Source: Microvirga brassicacearum (lineage in GTDB: Bacteria > Pseudomonadota > Alphaproteobacteria > Rhizobiales > Beijerinckiaceae). From it: a stretch of DNA of 64,000 nt. Position 1 is the stretch's first letter; each line of letters begins with the position of its first letter. The notes beneath the pieces were generated by a model that was not told the origin of the DNA, ran no database searches, and saw only the letters and a program-made list of their open reading frames with translations. The DNA is taken from contig NZ_VCMV01000014.1 in the NCBI RefSeq assembly GCF_008757455.1, positions 62,001 through 126,000 on the forward strand, written 5' to 3'. Shown in pieces: positions 53,694 through 64,000 of this stretch. Both the position numbers and the translations under genes were made by a program.

Positions 53694-54968
53694 ATGTTCC
53701 CGCTTTCCCACCTGCTGAAATCCTTCGTGCGCACCGGGACACTGAAGGTGGTCGATGCAGACGGCAAGGTGCACGTGTTTTCGGGTGCGCCGGGACCGAA
53801 AGTGACCATGCGGCTGACCGACCGGTCGCTCTATCACAAGCTCTTCCTAAACCCTGAGCTCCACGCCGGCGAAGCCTATATGGATGGCCGCTTGAGTTTC
53901 GAGGAGGGCTCGACCCTGCGCGATTTCCTGACGTTGTTCTCCATGAACCGGATCGCACTCGGGACCTATCCGTTGCAGAAGATGCTGCGCAGCGTATCGC
54001 GCGGGCTGAAGCGGTTCCAGCAGGCTAACCCCGTCGGCAAGGCGCAGCAAAACGTCGCCCACCATTATGATCTAGGCAACGACTTCTACAAACTCTTCCT
54101 TGACGAAGGAATGCAGTATTCGTGCGCCTATTTCATCAATGACGATGACACGCTCGAGCAGGCGCAACGGAACAAGCTTCGCCTGATCGCGTCGAAATTG
54201 CAGCTCAAACCTGGACTGAAGGTGCTCGATATCGGCAGCGGCTGGGGCGATCTGGCGCTCTATCTCGCAGCCATGGAAGACGTGGATGTCACGGGCGTCA
54301 CGCTGTCAAAAGAGCAACATGCGCTCTCCAACGAAAAAGCGCGGCGCGCAGGGTTGTCGCATCGCGTCCGTTTCGAGCTCCTCGATTATCGAAAACTGGA
54401 TCAGCACTTCGACCGCATCGTCTCCGTGGGCATGTTCGAGCATGTGGGCGTGCATCATTACGGCGAGTTCTTCGCCAAGATCAACGCGCTGCTGAGCGAT
54501 GACGGGCTGATGGTCCTGCATTCGATCGGACACATGAGTCCTCCCGGCACCGCAAGCCCATGGCTGCGGAAATACATCTTCCCCGGCGCCTATTCGCCCG
54601 CGCTCTCGGAGGTGTTTCCGATCGTCGAGAATGCCAGCCTGTGGGTCACCGACTTGGAGTTCCTGCGTGTTCATTACGCGAAAACCCTTGCCCATTGGCA
54701 CCAGCGTTTTGAAGCCAACCGAGCCGCGATCGCGGCCCTGTATGACGAGCGCTTCTGCCGCATGTGGGAATTCTATCTTGTCAGTGCCGAGATGATGTTC
54801 AGAACCGGCAGCCAGCTGGTTTTCCACATGCAACTCGCCCGCAAGCGCGATGCGGCGCCCATCGTGCGTGACTACATCACCGATCTGCAGCGGCATTATC
54901 GCGCGCAGGAGGGAGAGCGCCTTGCGGTCCTGACCCAGCCGCCCGCGGCCACCGTCGTAGAGGGGTGA
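53694..54968 (+). CDS. cfa: cyclopropane-fatty-acyl-phospholipid synthase
   Basis: A 424-residue SAM-dependent enzyme. VAHHYDLGNDFYKLFLDE and MQYSCAYF are the CFA active-site region (with the conserved HYD block), and VLDIGSGWGDLALYLA is the SAM motif. It adds a methylene bridge to unsaturated phospholipid acyl chains under stress. It overlaps the next start region by a few bases. Confidence 0.9.
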   Translation: MFPLSHLLKSFVRTGTLKVVDADGKVHVFSGAPGPKVTMRLTDRSLYHKLFLNPELHAGEAYMDGRLSFEEGSTLRDFLTLFSMNRIALGTYPLQKMLRSVSRGLKRFQQANPVGKAQQNVAHHYDLGNDFYKLFLDEGMQYSCAYFINDDDTLEQAQRNKLRLIASKLQLKPGLKVLDIGSGWGDLALYLAAMEDVDVTGVTLSKEQHALSNEKARRAGLSHRVRFELLDYRKLDQHFDRIVSVGMFEHVGVHHYGEFFAKINALLSDDGLMVLHSIGHMSPPGTASPWLRKYIFPGAYSPALSEVFPIVENASLWVTDLEFLRVHYAKTLAHWHQRFEANRAAIAALYDERFCRMWEFYLVSAEMMFRTGSQLVFHMQLARKRDAAPIVRDYITDLQRHYRAQEGERLAVLTQPPAATVVEG

Positions 54969-55921
54969 CCGGGCGCGCTCGTGATGCTAAGCGGTCGCTC
55001 ATGCTCGAAGGTTTGCACCCCAACCGCCCGACCCATGTCTTCCGGCTCACCACGGATGAGCGCTCGGCGCGAGTCATGACGGAATTGATCGGCGAGATTT
55101 TCGATCCTGCCGAAACCGCCGTGGCATCGTTCGAGACCGAGGATGGCGGGCCGTGGCTTCTGGAAGCGTATTTCGCGCGCGAGCCTGACGAGAAAGCGAT
55201 CCGCGACCTCGTGCGCCCCCTCGTCGGGGCGGAGGCCGACAAGGGAGTGTTCCTGCCGCTAACGCAGCAGGATTGGATCAAGACTTCGCTGGAAGGCCTG
55301 AAGCCGGTTCGCGCCGGGCGCGTGCTGGTGCATGGCTCGCATGATCGCGAGCAGCGACGGCCCAACGACCTGACGATCGAGATCGAAGCCGCGCTCGCGT
55401 TCGGCACGGGCCATCATGGCACGACGAAGGGCTGCCTGCTCGCCTTCGTGGACGAACTCAAGCAGCGCAAGCCGCGGCATGTGCTCGACGTGGGCACGGG
55501 CACCGGCATCCTTGCCTTCGCGGCAGCCAAAATGCTGAAGACCCGCGTGGTGGCGGGGGATATCGACCCGGAAGCCGTGCGTGTCGCGCGCGAGAACGCT
55601 CGTCTCAACGGCATCGACAGATGGCTGACGCTTTATGTGGCTCCGGGGGTTCGCCACCACGAGGCGGATCGACCCGGCCATTTCGACCTGGTCTTCGCCA
55701 ACATCCTGGCAAAGCCCCTGCGCGTCCTGGCGCCATCCTTGGCGCGGGTCGCGAGTGCGGACGGAACCTTGATCCTGTCAGGATTGCTGGCGCGGGATGT
55801 TCCCGGAGTGCTCTCCGCCTATGAGCCGCAGGGTTGGCATCTCCAGCGCCGCTATGACCTCGAAGGCTGGGCCGCTCTGGTGATGAAGCGGGGCGGCGCG
55901 CATCCGCGGCCCCGCCGCTAA
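54965..55921 (+). CDS. prmA: ribosomal protein L11 methyltransferase
   Basis: A PrmA of about 306-318 residues. RNPTL-like start FRLTTDERSARVMTELIGEIFD is the N-terminal domain, and HVLDVGTGTGILAFAAAKML the SAM motif, followed by VFANILAKPL. It trimethylates ribosomal protein L11. The start is uncertain: GTG 54965 overlaps the cfa stop as GTGA with AGGG directly before it, whereas ATG 55001 (MLEGLHPNRPTHV) has no good ribosome binding site but gives a better N-terminus. Confidence 0.9.
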   Translation: MTGRARDAKRSLMLEGLHPNRPTHVFRLTTDERSARVMTELIGEIFDPAETAVASFETEDGGPWLLEAYFAREPDEKAIRDLVRPLVGAEADKGVFLPLTQQDWIKTSLEGLKPVRAGRVLVHGSHDREQRRPNDLTIEIEAALAFGTGHHGTTKGCLLAFVDELKQRKPRHVLDVGTGTGILAFAAAKMLKTRVVAGDIDPEAVRVARENARLNGIDRWLTLYVAPGVRHHEADRPGHFDLVFANILAKPLRVLAPSLARVASADGTLILSGLLARDVPGVLSAYEPQGWHLQRRYDLEGWAALVMKRGGAHPRPRR

Positions 55922-55927
55922 CCGGTT

Positions 55928-56032
55928 CTATTCCATCCGGATGTGCGGATAGCGCAAAGCAAGGACCCGGCGAAGCTCAACGGCGTCGGCAACGATCTCG
56001 CGGATGGTCCGGAGGATGGTGATGATCAACAT
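55928..56032 (-). CDS. 34-residue small protein, unknown
   Basis: A short frame on the minus strand that starts MLIITILRTIREIVADAVEL, continues RRVLALRYPHIRME, then TAG. A GAGG lies eight bases before the ATG. It is an amphipathic helix with basic residues, similar to the small DUF1127-like proteins that alphaproteobacteria encode in many copies (from memory). It directly follows a 62-residue gene, so both are likely one operon. Confidence 0.65.
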   Translation of the reverse strand: MLIITILRTIREIVADAVELRRVLALRYPHIRME

Positions 56033-56047
56033 GGTGGCTATCCTCAG

Positions 56048-56236
56048 TTAGAGTTTGAACGGCAGAAAATCGGCGGCGTCGAGCGCCATCGGCTTTTGTC
56101 CGAGGCGACGCAATTCTCGGTCAACGGTCGCCATGCGAACGGTCACGAGGTGGTTGACGAAGCGCTTCGCCAAAAGGATCGGGCTGAAGCCCGCGCGGCC
56201 GCCGGAAGCGGCGGATAGGGTTGTGGCGGTAATCAT
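56048..56236 (-). CDS. 62-residue small DUF1127-like protein
   Basis: A short frame on the minus strand: it starts MITATTLSAASGG, with FVNHLVTVRMATVDRELRRLG in the middle and ends in DFLPFKL. The RELRRLG core resembles DUF1127 proteins, which bind RNA or regulate phosphate and carbon metabolism in relatives. The ATG at 56236 has GGAG eight bases upstream. It is 15 bases before the 34-residue gene. The frame is open further upstream, but this start has the better ribosome binding site. Confidence 0.65.
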   Translation of the reverse strand: MITATTLSAASGGRAGFSPILLAKRFVNHLVTVRMATVDRELRRLGQKPMALDAADFLPFKL

Positions 56237-56514
56237 GGGTGCATCTCCAACTGGCTGCTGTGATGACCCTTCTGCGTTCCTCGGTCGTGTTATAGGGTAA
56301 AGGTAAGCAGCCATGACCTTTATGTGCAGGGGTCTGAGCAGCATGGAAGCCATGCTCATGTTGCAATGCACAATCCAATTTGCTGATCAGACTCGCATTG
56401 GGCGCATAGCAAACGAACAATCTGCCCGTCCTATAACCTGAGAGGGCGGTTGCGGCGTTCTGCACGGCAGCCTAGCGTGGCGCCGTTCAATTCCTGCCCA
56501 CGGTTATTCAGCTC
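56237..56514. other. 278-base intergenic region before pepP and the small genes
   Basis: This divergent gap must hold promoters for pepP (plus) and the small-protein operon (minus). On the minus strand a TATAAC at 56294-56289 could be a -10, but no fitting -35 is seen. No gene or hairpin found. Confidence 0.45.
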
Positions 56515-58335
56515 ATGTCCCGCTTCCAAACCTTCGACGAATCAACCTCCCCTGCCCACGGCCCCGAGCGTATCGGGCGAATGCGGGCGGAACTCACACG
56601 CCGAGGATTCGATGGCTTCATCGTGCCTCGCGCCGACGAGCATCAGGGCGAATATGTGCCGAAGAGCGCCGAGCGCCTGGCCTGGCTGACCGGGTTTACC
56701 GGATCAGCCGGCACCGCTGTGATCCTGGCGGACAAGGCAGCCCTCATCGTCGACGGGCGCTACACCGTTCAGGCCGTCGAGCAGATCGACACGTCGGTCA
56801 TCACGCCAGTGCAGATGGCCGAGACATCCGCGGAAGATTGGGTGGCGGCGAACCTGCCCCAGGGCGCCGTGCTGGCCTATGATCCCTGGCTTCACACCAG
56901 CGAGAATGTGCGGCGCTTCGAAAAGGCCGCTGCGCGCGCGGGCGGCAAACTTGTCGCCAGCGACATGAATCTCGTCGACGTGATCTGGATCGACCGACCG
57001 GACTCGCCGCAGGAGCCGGTGCGTCCGCATCCCATCGAATTTGCCGGCGAGACCGCAGCCTCGAAACTGGAGCGCATCCGGACGAAAATGGCCGCCGACA
57101 AGGTCGAGGCGCTGGTCGTGTCGGATCCGCACAACCTTGCTTGGGCGTTCAACCTGCGCGGCGGCGATGTGGCTTGCACCCCACTTCCCCTCGGCTACGC
57201 CGTCATCCCCCGTGAGGGCCGTGCTCAGTTGTTCTTCGACCCCGTGAAAGTGACGAATGAAGCCGGCGATGCGGTGGGTGACCTCGCCGAATTCACCGCG
57301 ATCAGCGCCTTTCAAACGGCCCTCGACGAACTTGGACGCTCGGGAAAGAAAGTTCGTGTCGATGCTGCGACCGGTGCCATCGCGATCACGCGACGGATCG
57401 AGGCTTCAGGTGGGACGCCGGATGTAGGGGAAGATCCGATCGCGCTGATGAAAGCCGTCAAGAACGAGGCCGAAATCGCCGGCTCGCGTGCGGCACATCT
57501 TCGCGACGGCGCCGCTGTGGCACGCTATCTCGCATGGCTGGATCGGGAAGCGCCCGGCGGCCGGATATCGGAAATCGACGCGGTCGAAAAGTTGGAAGCG
57601 TTCAGGATCGACACAGGCGCGATCAAGAACATCTCGTTTCCGACGATCTCAGGTGCGGGACCGAACGCCGCCCTGCCGCATTATCGCGTGACGAGTGCGA
57701 GCAACCGCAAGCTCGAGAGGGATCAGATCTTCCTGGTCGATTCCGGCGCGCAATACGAGGACGGCACGACGGACGTTACGCGCACCATCATCGTCGGTGA
57801 GCCCACACCTGAGATGAAGGACCGTTTCACGCGCGTGTTGAAGGGCCATATCGCCATTGCCACCATCGTGTTTCCGAAAGGCACGAACGGCGCACAGATC
57901 GATTCGTTCGCGCGCAAATCGCTGTGGGACGCGGGTCTCGATTTCGACCATGGCACCGGACACGGCATTGGCAGCTATCTGTCGGTGCATGAAGGGCCGC
58001 AGCGCATCGCCAAGACGGGCATCACGCCTCTCAAGATCGGGATGATGCTGTCCAACGAGCCCGGCTTTTACAAACAGGGCGAATACGGCATCCGCATCGA
58101 GAACCTCATCCTCGTCGAACCTCGAAAAATCGCCGGCGGGGACCGGGAGATGATGGGCTTCGAGACTCTGACCTTCGCTCCCATCGACCTTCGGCTGGTG
58201 GATATTTCCATCATGACAGCGGCGGAAATTGCCTGGCTCGACGCCTATCACGCAGCCGTTCGGGAAAAGCTCTCGGCCCTCGTCGATGACGAGACCCGCG
58301 CATGGCTCGATCGGGCCACGCGGCCGCTCGGCTAG
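56515..58335 (+). CDS. pepP: M24B family Xaa-Pro aminopeptidase
   Basis: A 606-residue metallopeptidase with two N-terminal creatinase-like domains and a C-terminal pita-bread domain. Metal ligands are visible: Asp in LVDSGAQYEDGTTDVTRT, His in GTGHGIGSYLSVHEGP, Glu in SNEPGFY and Glu in FETLTFAPIDLRLVD. It removes N-terminal residues before proline. The length is longer than bacterial PepP (about 440) and fits the three-domain eukaryote-like and alphaproteobacterial form. Confidence 0.92.
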   Translation: MSRFQTFDESTSPAHGPERIGRMRAELTRRGFDGFIVPRADEHQGEYVPKSAERLAWLTGFTGSAGTAVILADKAALIVDGRYTVQAVEQIDTSVITPVQMAETSAEDWVAANLPQGAVLAYDPWLHTSENVRRFEKAAARAGGKLVASDMNLVDVIWIDRPDSPQEPVRPHPIEFAGETAASKLERIRTKMAADKVEALVVSDPHNLAWAFNLRGGDVACTPLPLGYAVIPREGRAQLFFDPVKVTNEAGDAVGDLAEFTAISAFQTALDELGRSGKKVRVDAATGAIAITRRIEASGGTPDVGEDPIALMKAVKNEAEIAGSRAAHLRDGAAVARYLAWLDREAPGGRISEIDAVEKLEAFRIDTGAIKNISFPTISGAGPNAALPHYRVTSASNRKLERDQIFLVDSGAQYEDGTTDVTRTIIVGEPTPEMKDRFTRVLKGHIAIATIVFPKGTNGAQIDSFARKSLWDAGLDFDHGTGHGIGSYLSVHEGPQRIAKTGITPLKIGMMLSNEPGFYKQGEYGIRIENLILVEPRKIAGGDREMMGFETLTFAPIDLRLVDISIMTAAEIAWLDAYHAAVREKLSALVDDETRAWLDRATRPLG

Positions 58336-58354
58336 AGTCGGACGCTCCGACTCT
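58334..58354. terminator. hairpin between convergent pepP and azlD
   Basis: A perfect 9-bp stem AGAGTCGGA/TCCGACTCT with loop CGC, starting inside the pepP stop codon (58333-58335). No T run follows, so it may be a bidirectional weak terminator. Confidence 0.5.
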
Positions 58355-58370
58355 ACTTCCTGATTTGCCG

Positions 58371-58670
58371 CTAAAGCACGGCTCGCAACAGCACGACCGA
58401 CACGACGCCGACAAGGATCGTTGCGAGCAGCGGCAAACGCGTCGCAACCAAAGCCGTGATGAGGGTGGCAATCGCTTCCGCCCACCCCGTCGTCAGCGCC
58501 GTGGGCGCGATGACCGCGACGAGGACTGCGGGCGGAATGGCGTTGAAGGCCGCCTGGGCGCGGCCGGATAGAACCAGCCGGTCGGCGACGAACAAGCCCG
58601 CGATGCGCGTCACGTAGGTGGCGACCGCCATCGCGAGGATCGCCAGAAGCGTTGTCGGATCGACATTCAT
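58371..58670 (-). CDS. azlD: AzlD-family branched-chain amino acid export subunit
   Basis: A 99-residue protein with about three helices: TLLAILAMAVATYVTRIAGLFVA, AIPPAVLVAVIAPTAL, and LLATILVGVVSVVLLRAV. AzlD partners AzlC in exporting leucine-type amino acids and analogues. Its ATG overlaps the azlC stop (ATGA). Confidence 0.88.
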   Translation of the reverse strand: MNVDPTTLLAILAMAVATYVTRIAGLFVADRLVLSGRAQAAFNAIPPAVLVAVIAPTALTTGWAEAIATLITALVATRLPLLATILVGVVSVVLLRAVL

Positions 58671-59395
58671 GACTGAGATTTCTCGCGTGACTGAGATTTT
58701 TCGCCGGCAGCCAAATACGCCGCGGCGATGCCCGCAAGAGCGCCGGACGCCACATGCCAGGGCGCGCCGATATAGCGATAGACGAGCGCCGCGACCGCTG
58801 CACTCACGGCAACCGCGACGAGCATGACGCGACCGCGGCCGAAGCCCGCAATCAACCCGATGAAGAGCGCCGTGAAGGCGAAATCCGCCCCGAGGCGCGC
58901 CGGATCCCCAAGGAACGAGCCAAGCACCGCACCGAGGAACGTCGTGATCGTCCAATTGAAGAACAGTACGACGCCCATGACGCCCCAGTAAGCACCGGTG
59001 ACCGGCCGATCGAGCGCCCGCCGCTCCGACAGCGCCCATGTCTCGTCGGTCAAGAAAAAGAGCGCGACGAACTCCTGTGATCGCGACAACGCGAGCTTGG
59101 GCGACAACGATGCGCCCATCAGAATGTGACGCGCGTTGATGAGGAAGGTCGCAAATGCCAGCGTCAGGATAGGAGCCGGGTGGATCCAGGTTTCAATGGC
59201 GGCGAATTGTGCGCCGCCCGCAAACACCAGCAGCGACATCAGGCCGACCTCGGCCGGCGACATTCCCTTTGCGACCGCGACAGCGCCGAACAACAGCCCG
59301 ATGGGAATCGCCGCAATGGCCGCGGGCGCGATATCTCGCAGGCCCGCACGCGCTTCGCTCCAATATGTTCGCGGCGAATGTCTCATCTGATCCAC
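58667..59395 (-). CDS. azlC: AzlC-family branched-chain amino acid export permease
   Basis: A 242-residue membrane protein: DIAPAAIAAIPIGLLFGAVAVAKG and QFAAIETWIHPAPILTLAFATFLINARHILMGAS are AzlC hallmarks. The C-terminus ends with a duplicated EKSQS motif. The start GTG at 59395 overlaps nothing but follows the ligA stop by two bases; ATG 59386 is the alternative. AzlCD exports branched-chain amino acids, so it is the counterpart of the liv importer at the other end of the window. Confidence 0.9.
   Translation of the reverse strand: MDQMRHSPRTYWSEARAGLRDIAPAAIAAIPIGLLFGAVAVAKGMSPAEVGLMSLLVFAGGAQFAAIETWIHPAPILTLAFATFLINARHILMGASLSPKLALSRSQEFVALFFLTDETWALSERRALDRPVTGAYWGVMGVVLFFNWTITTFLGAVLGSFLGDPARLGADFAFTALFIGLIAGFGRGRVMLVAVAVSAAVAALVYRYIGAPWHVASGALAGIAAAYLAAGEKSQSREKSQS
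58671..58704. repeat. 18-bp tandem duplication in the azlC 3' end
   Basis: GACTGAGATTTCTCGC (58671-58686) recurs as GACTGAGATTTTTCGC (58689-58704), an 18-base in-frame period with one difference. It duplicates EKSQS in the AzlC tail as EKSQSREKSQS, next to the coupling overlap with azlD. Confidence 0.85.
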
Positions 59396-59397
59396 GT

Positions 59398-61620
<2,223 letters not shown>

Positions 61621-63294
61621 TCAGTTCGTCGCGGCTTCCAACAAGCGCGAGGCGGCCGCCCGCGCCTCCTCGGTAATGGTCGCGCCCGCCAGCATCCGGG
61701 CGATCTCCTCCCGCCGCGGCGAGGCCTCCAGCGGCACCACGCGGGTTGCAACCCGGTCGGAGCCGCGCACGCCCTCCTTGGCGATGAGGAAATGGCTCAT
61801 GGCGCGGGCAGCCACCTGAGGTGCGTGGGTCACGGCCATGACCTGGACCCGTCCGGCCAGCCGGGCCAGCCGGTGGCCGATCGCATCCGCCACAGCGCCG
61901 CCGACACCGGTATCGATCTCGTCGAACACAAGGGTGGGAGCCGAGCCTTTGTCGGCCAGCACCACCTTGAGCGCCAGCATGAACCGGGACAACTCGCCAC
62001 CCGACGCGACTTTCATCAACGGGCCGGCCTTGGTGCCCGGATTGGTCTGGGCCCAGAATTCGACGCGATCGAAGCCGCTGGCGTCGCGGCTTGCCTCGTC
62101 GGTCTGAATTTCGGTGATAAAGCGCGCCCGCTCCAGTTTCAGCGGTGGAAGCTCGGCCTGAACCGCCAGATCGAGGGCTTCGGCGGCCTTCCTTCGCCCT
62201 GCGGAGAGCTTTTTTGCCGCCGTCACATAGGCCCTGTCGGCCTCCGCCGCGTCCTTCTCGAGCGCGCCGAGTTTTTCCTCGCCGGCATCGATGGAAGCAA
62301 GGTCCTCGACGAACCGCTGACGCAAAGCCGCAAGCCCATCGGCCGGCACATCATATTTCCGGGCCGCCGCGCGCAAGGCGAAGAGGCGTTCTTCCGTTTG
62401 CTCCAGTTCGCGCGGGTCGAACTCAGCGGCGCGAAGGGCGTCCTGAAGGGCCGTGCGAGCCTCGTCAATGGCAAGCAGCGCGGCGTCCAGCGCCTTGACG
62501 CTCGGGTCGACGAGGGTGGGCGCCTGGGCGCTCCGGCGTTCGAGCTTGCGCACGGCCGCAGACAAGACCGGAACCGGTGACGCAGAGCCCGCGACCGCCT
62601 CGAACGCGTCGGTCAGGTCCTGCGCAACCTTTTCCGATTGCATCATCACGACGCGACGCTCCGCGAGGGCTTCCTCCTCGCCGCTCTTGGGCGCAAGCTT
62701 GCTCAGTTCCTCCACCGCATGGCGAAGAAAATCGGTCTCCTTGCGGGCCTTCTCGATGCGGCCCCGGTGATCCTGCAAGGCCTGCCGCGCATCACGCACT
62801 TGGCGCGCGGCCGCGTGCACCGCCTGCACCTCCGGCATCAATCCACCGAAGGCATCGAGAATCGCGCGATGCGAAACGGAATCGACGAGCGCGCGATCGT
62901 CGTGCTGCCCGTGGATTTCCACAAGTGTCGAGCCGATCGCCTTGAGCACCTGCACACTGACCGGCTGATCATTGACGAAGGCGCGTGTCCGACCATCGGA
63001 GACCTGGACGCGACGAAGGATCAGATCGCCGTCGATATCGATATCGGCCTCGGTCGCGATGAGACGCGCCGGATGATTGTGGGGACAATCGAACACGGCC
63101 GTGATCTGGCCCTGCGCTTCCCCATGCCGAACGAGACTTCCATCGCCCCGTCCGCCAAGAGCCAGCGCGAAGGCGTCGAGCAAGATCGACTTGCCCGCTC
63201 CGGTTTCGCCGGTGAGGACGGAGAGGCCCTCATGGAAATGCAGCTCGAGCTTGTCGATGAGGACGATGTCGCGAATCGCAAGCTGGATCAGCAT
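61621..63294 (-). CDS. recN: DNA repair protein RecN
   Basis: A 557-residue SMC-like ATPase. Walker A GETGAGKS (29-36), a long central coiled coil (about 150-360) and the C-terminal motif VFDEIDTGVGGAVADAIG. It acts in double-strand break repair. The start MLIQLAIRDIVLIDKLELHF is the family start. It lies 33 bases before ligA and 12 bases after bamD, as in many alphaproteobacteria. Confidence 0.95.
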   Translation of the reverse strand: MLIQLAIRDIVLIDKLELHFHEGLSVLTGETGAGKSILLDAFALALGGRGDGSLVRHGEAQGQITAVFDCPHNHPARLIATEADIDIDGDLILRRVQVSDGRTRAFVNDQPVSVQVLKAIGSTLVEIHGQHDDRALVDSVSHRAILDAFGGLMPEVQAVHAAARQVRDARQALQDHRGRIEKARKETDFLRHAVEELSKLAPKSGEEEALAERRVVMMQSEKVAQDLTDAFEAVAGSASPVPVLSAAVRKLERRSAQAPTLVDPSVKALDAALLAIDEARTALQDALRAAEFDPRELEQTEERLFALRAAARKYDVPADGLAALRQRFVEDLASIDAGEEKLGALEKDAAEADRAYVTAAKKLSAGRRKAAEALDLAVQAELPPLKLERARFITEIQTDEASRDASGFDRVEFWAQTNPGTKAGPLMKVASGGELSRFMLALKVVLADKGSAPTLVFDEIDTGVGGAVADAIGHRLARLAGRVQVMAVTHAPQVAARAMSHFLIAKEGVRGSDRVATRVVPLEASPRREEIARMLAGATITEEARAAASRLLEAATN

Positions 63295-63306
63295 GGAGGG
63301 TAAGGC

Positions 63307-64000
63307 TTAGCCTGTCTTCTGACCGACCTGGGGCACACCGCGGAACGCCTTGCTGATCCAGGAACCGGAATCCTCGCGCGGCTCGACGCCGCCCTTGGTC
63401 AGGAGAGCATGGGCGTCCTTGTACCAAGGACTGTCAGGGAAATTGTGACCGAGAACCGCAGCGGCGGTTTGCGCCTCGTTGACGATGCCCATGGCCATGT
63501 AGGCTTCAGTGAGACGTTCCAGTGCCTCTTCCACATGGCGGGTTGTCTGATAACGCGACACGACCGAGCGGAACCGGTTGATGGCGCCTGAATAATTGCG
63601 CTTCTGCAAGTAGAAGCGGCCGACCTCGAGCTCCTTGCCCGCAAGTTGGTCGCTCGCGACTTGGATCTTCTTCTTGGCATCGGCGACGTATTCGGAATTC
63701 GGATAGCGCTGGACGAGTTCCTGCAACGCCAGGATTGCCCGCTCAGACTTCTCCTGATCGCGGGTGATGTCCGGGATCTGATCGTAATAGGACGACGCCA
63801 TCAGGTATTGGGCATAGGCGGCATCGGGCGTGCTCGGATGCTGCTGAAGATAGCGCTTCGCCGCCGTGATCGATTCCTCATAAAGCCCGCCCTCGTAATT
63901 GGCGTAAGCCTCCATGATCAGCGCCTTGCGCGACCATTCGGAATAAGGGTTTTGCTTCTCGAGCGTGCTGAACTTCTTGGCGGCGCCCTCGTAATCCTTC
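63307..64000 (-). CDS. bamD: outer membrane assembly lipoprotein BamD (5' end outside window)
   Basis: The visible part is the C-terminal region of BamD (ComL/YfiO): TPR-like helices YEGGLYEESITAAKRYLQQHP, then AQYLMASSYYDQIPDITRDQ and FYLQKRNYSGAINRFRSVV. The frame remains open to base 64000 (RKALIMEAY...), so the lipobox end is missing here and the internal ATG at 63915 is not the start. BamD is the essential lipoprotein that works with BamA in inserting outer membrane proteins. Confidence 0.93.
   Translation of the reverse strand, partial: KDYEGAAKKFSTLEKQNPYSEWSRKALIMEAYANYEGGLYEESITAAKRYLQQHPSTPDAAYAQYLMASSYYDQIPDITRDQEKSERAILALQELVQRYPNSEYVADAKKKIQVASDQLAGKELEVGRFYLQKRNYSGAINRFRSVVSRYQTTRHVEEALERLTEAYMAMGIVNEAQTAAAVLGHNFPDSPWYKDAHALLTKGGVEPREDSGSWISKAFRGVPQVGQKTG

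Overview
The window is GC-rich, densely packed chromosomal DNA from an alphaproteobacterium, most likely a member of the Hyphomicrobiales (Rhizobiales). The evidence is family content and gene order: serB/miaA divergence, degP-DUF2065-hflC-hflK-folA with thyA nearby, an SspB-alpha adaptor, DUF4169 next to a ribbon-helix-helix protein, DUF2293, DUF1236, and ligA-recN-bamD. I cannot place it to genus. I see no CRISPR array, insertion sequence, integrase or rRNA; one tRNA (Lys, CTT) is present.

Layout. 1-7.0 kb: a universal stress protein, a DMT permease and a complete Liv-type branched-chain amino acid ABC importer (binding protein, two ATPases, two permeases). 7-18 kb: an accessory, stress-flavoured stretch with a GreA-like factor, an MscS channel, a PhnA-domain protein, a hemolysin III protein, an XRE regulator, an orphan AapJ-like binding protein, an L,D-transpeptidase, a LysR/azoreductase pair, DUF1236 and small secreted or membrane unknowns. 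18-29 kb: branched-chain amino acid biosynthesis (leuA, ilvC, ilvN, ilvB) with a pdxY-phzF-nudix operon between. Both leuA and ilvB are preceded by leader peptides rich in the cognate amino acids, which I read directly from the sequence. 29-40 kb: RMD1-family protein, miaA, serB, degP, DUF2065, hflC, hflK, folA, a Doc/AbrB toxin-antitoxin pair, GNAT, DUF2293, purT, thyA. 40-50 kb: sspB, a cytochrome P450, fumC, DUF4169 and RHH, a giant AsmA protein, an FAD-linked dehydrogenase and a thioesterase. 50-64 kb: uvrD/pcrA helicase, cfa, prmA, two tiny genes, pepP, azlCD, ligA, recN and the 3' part of bamD, which runs off the window.

How they fit together. Branched-chain amino acids recur: uptake (liv), synthesis (ilvB, ilvN, ilvC, leuA), control by leader peptides, and export (azlCD) all lie within 64 kb. 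One-carbon and nucleotide metabolism (thyA, purT, folA) sits in one long minus-strand run with the membrane proteostasis genes hflK, hflC and degP. The most unusual arrangement is a toxin-antitoxin pair translationally coupled to folA: both junctions are 4-nt ATGA overlaps. Most of the rest is ordinary housekeeping chromosome. Several very small genes (31, 34, 62 codons and two leader peptides) would be missed by a normal length cut-off.
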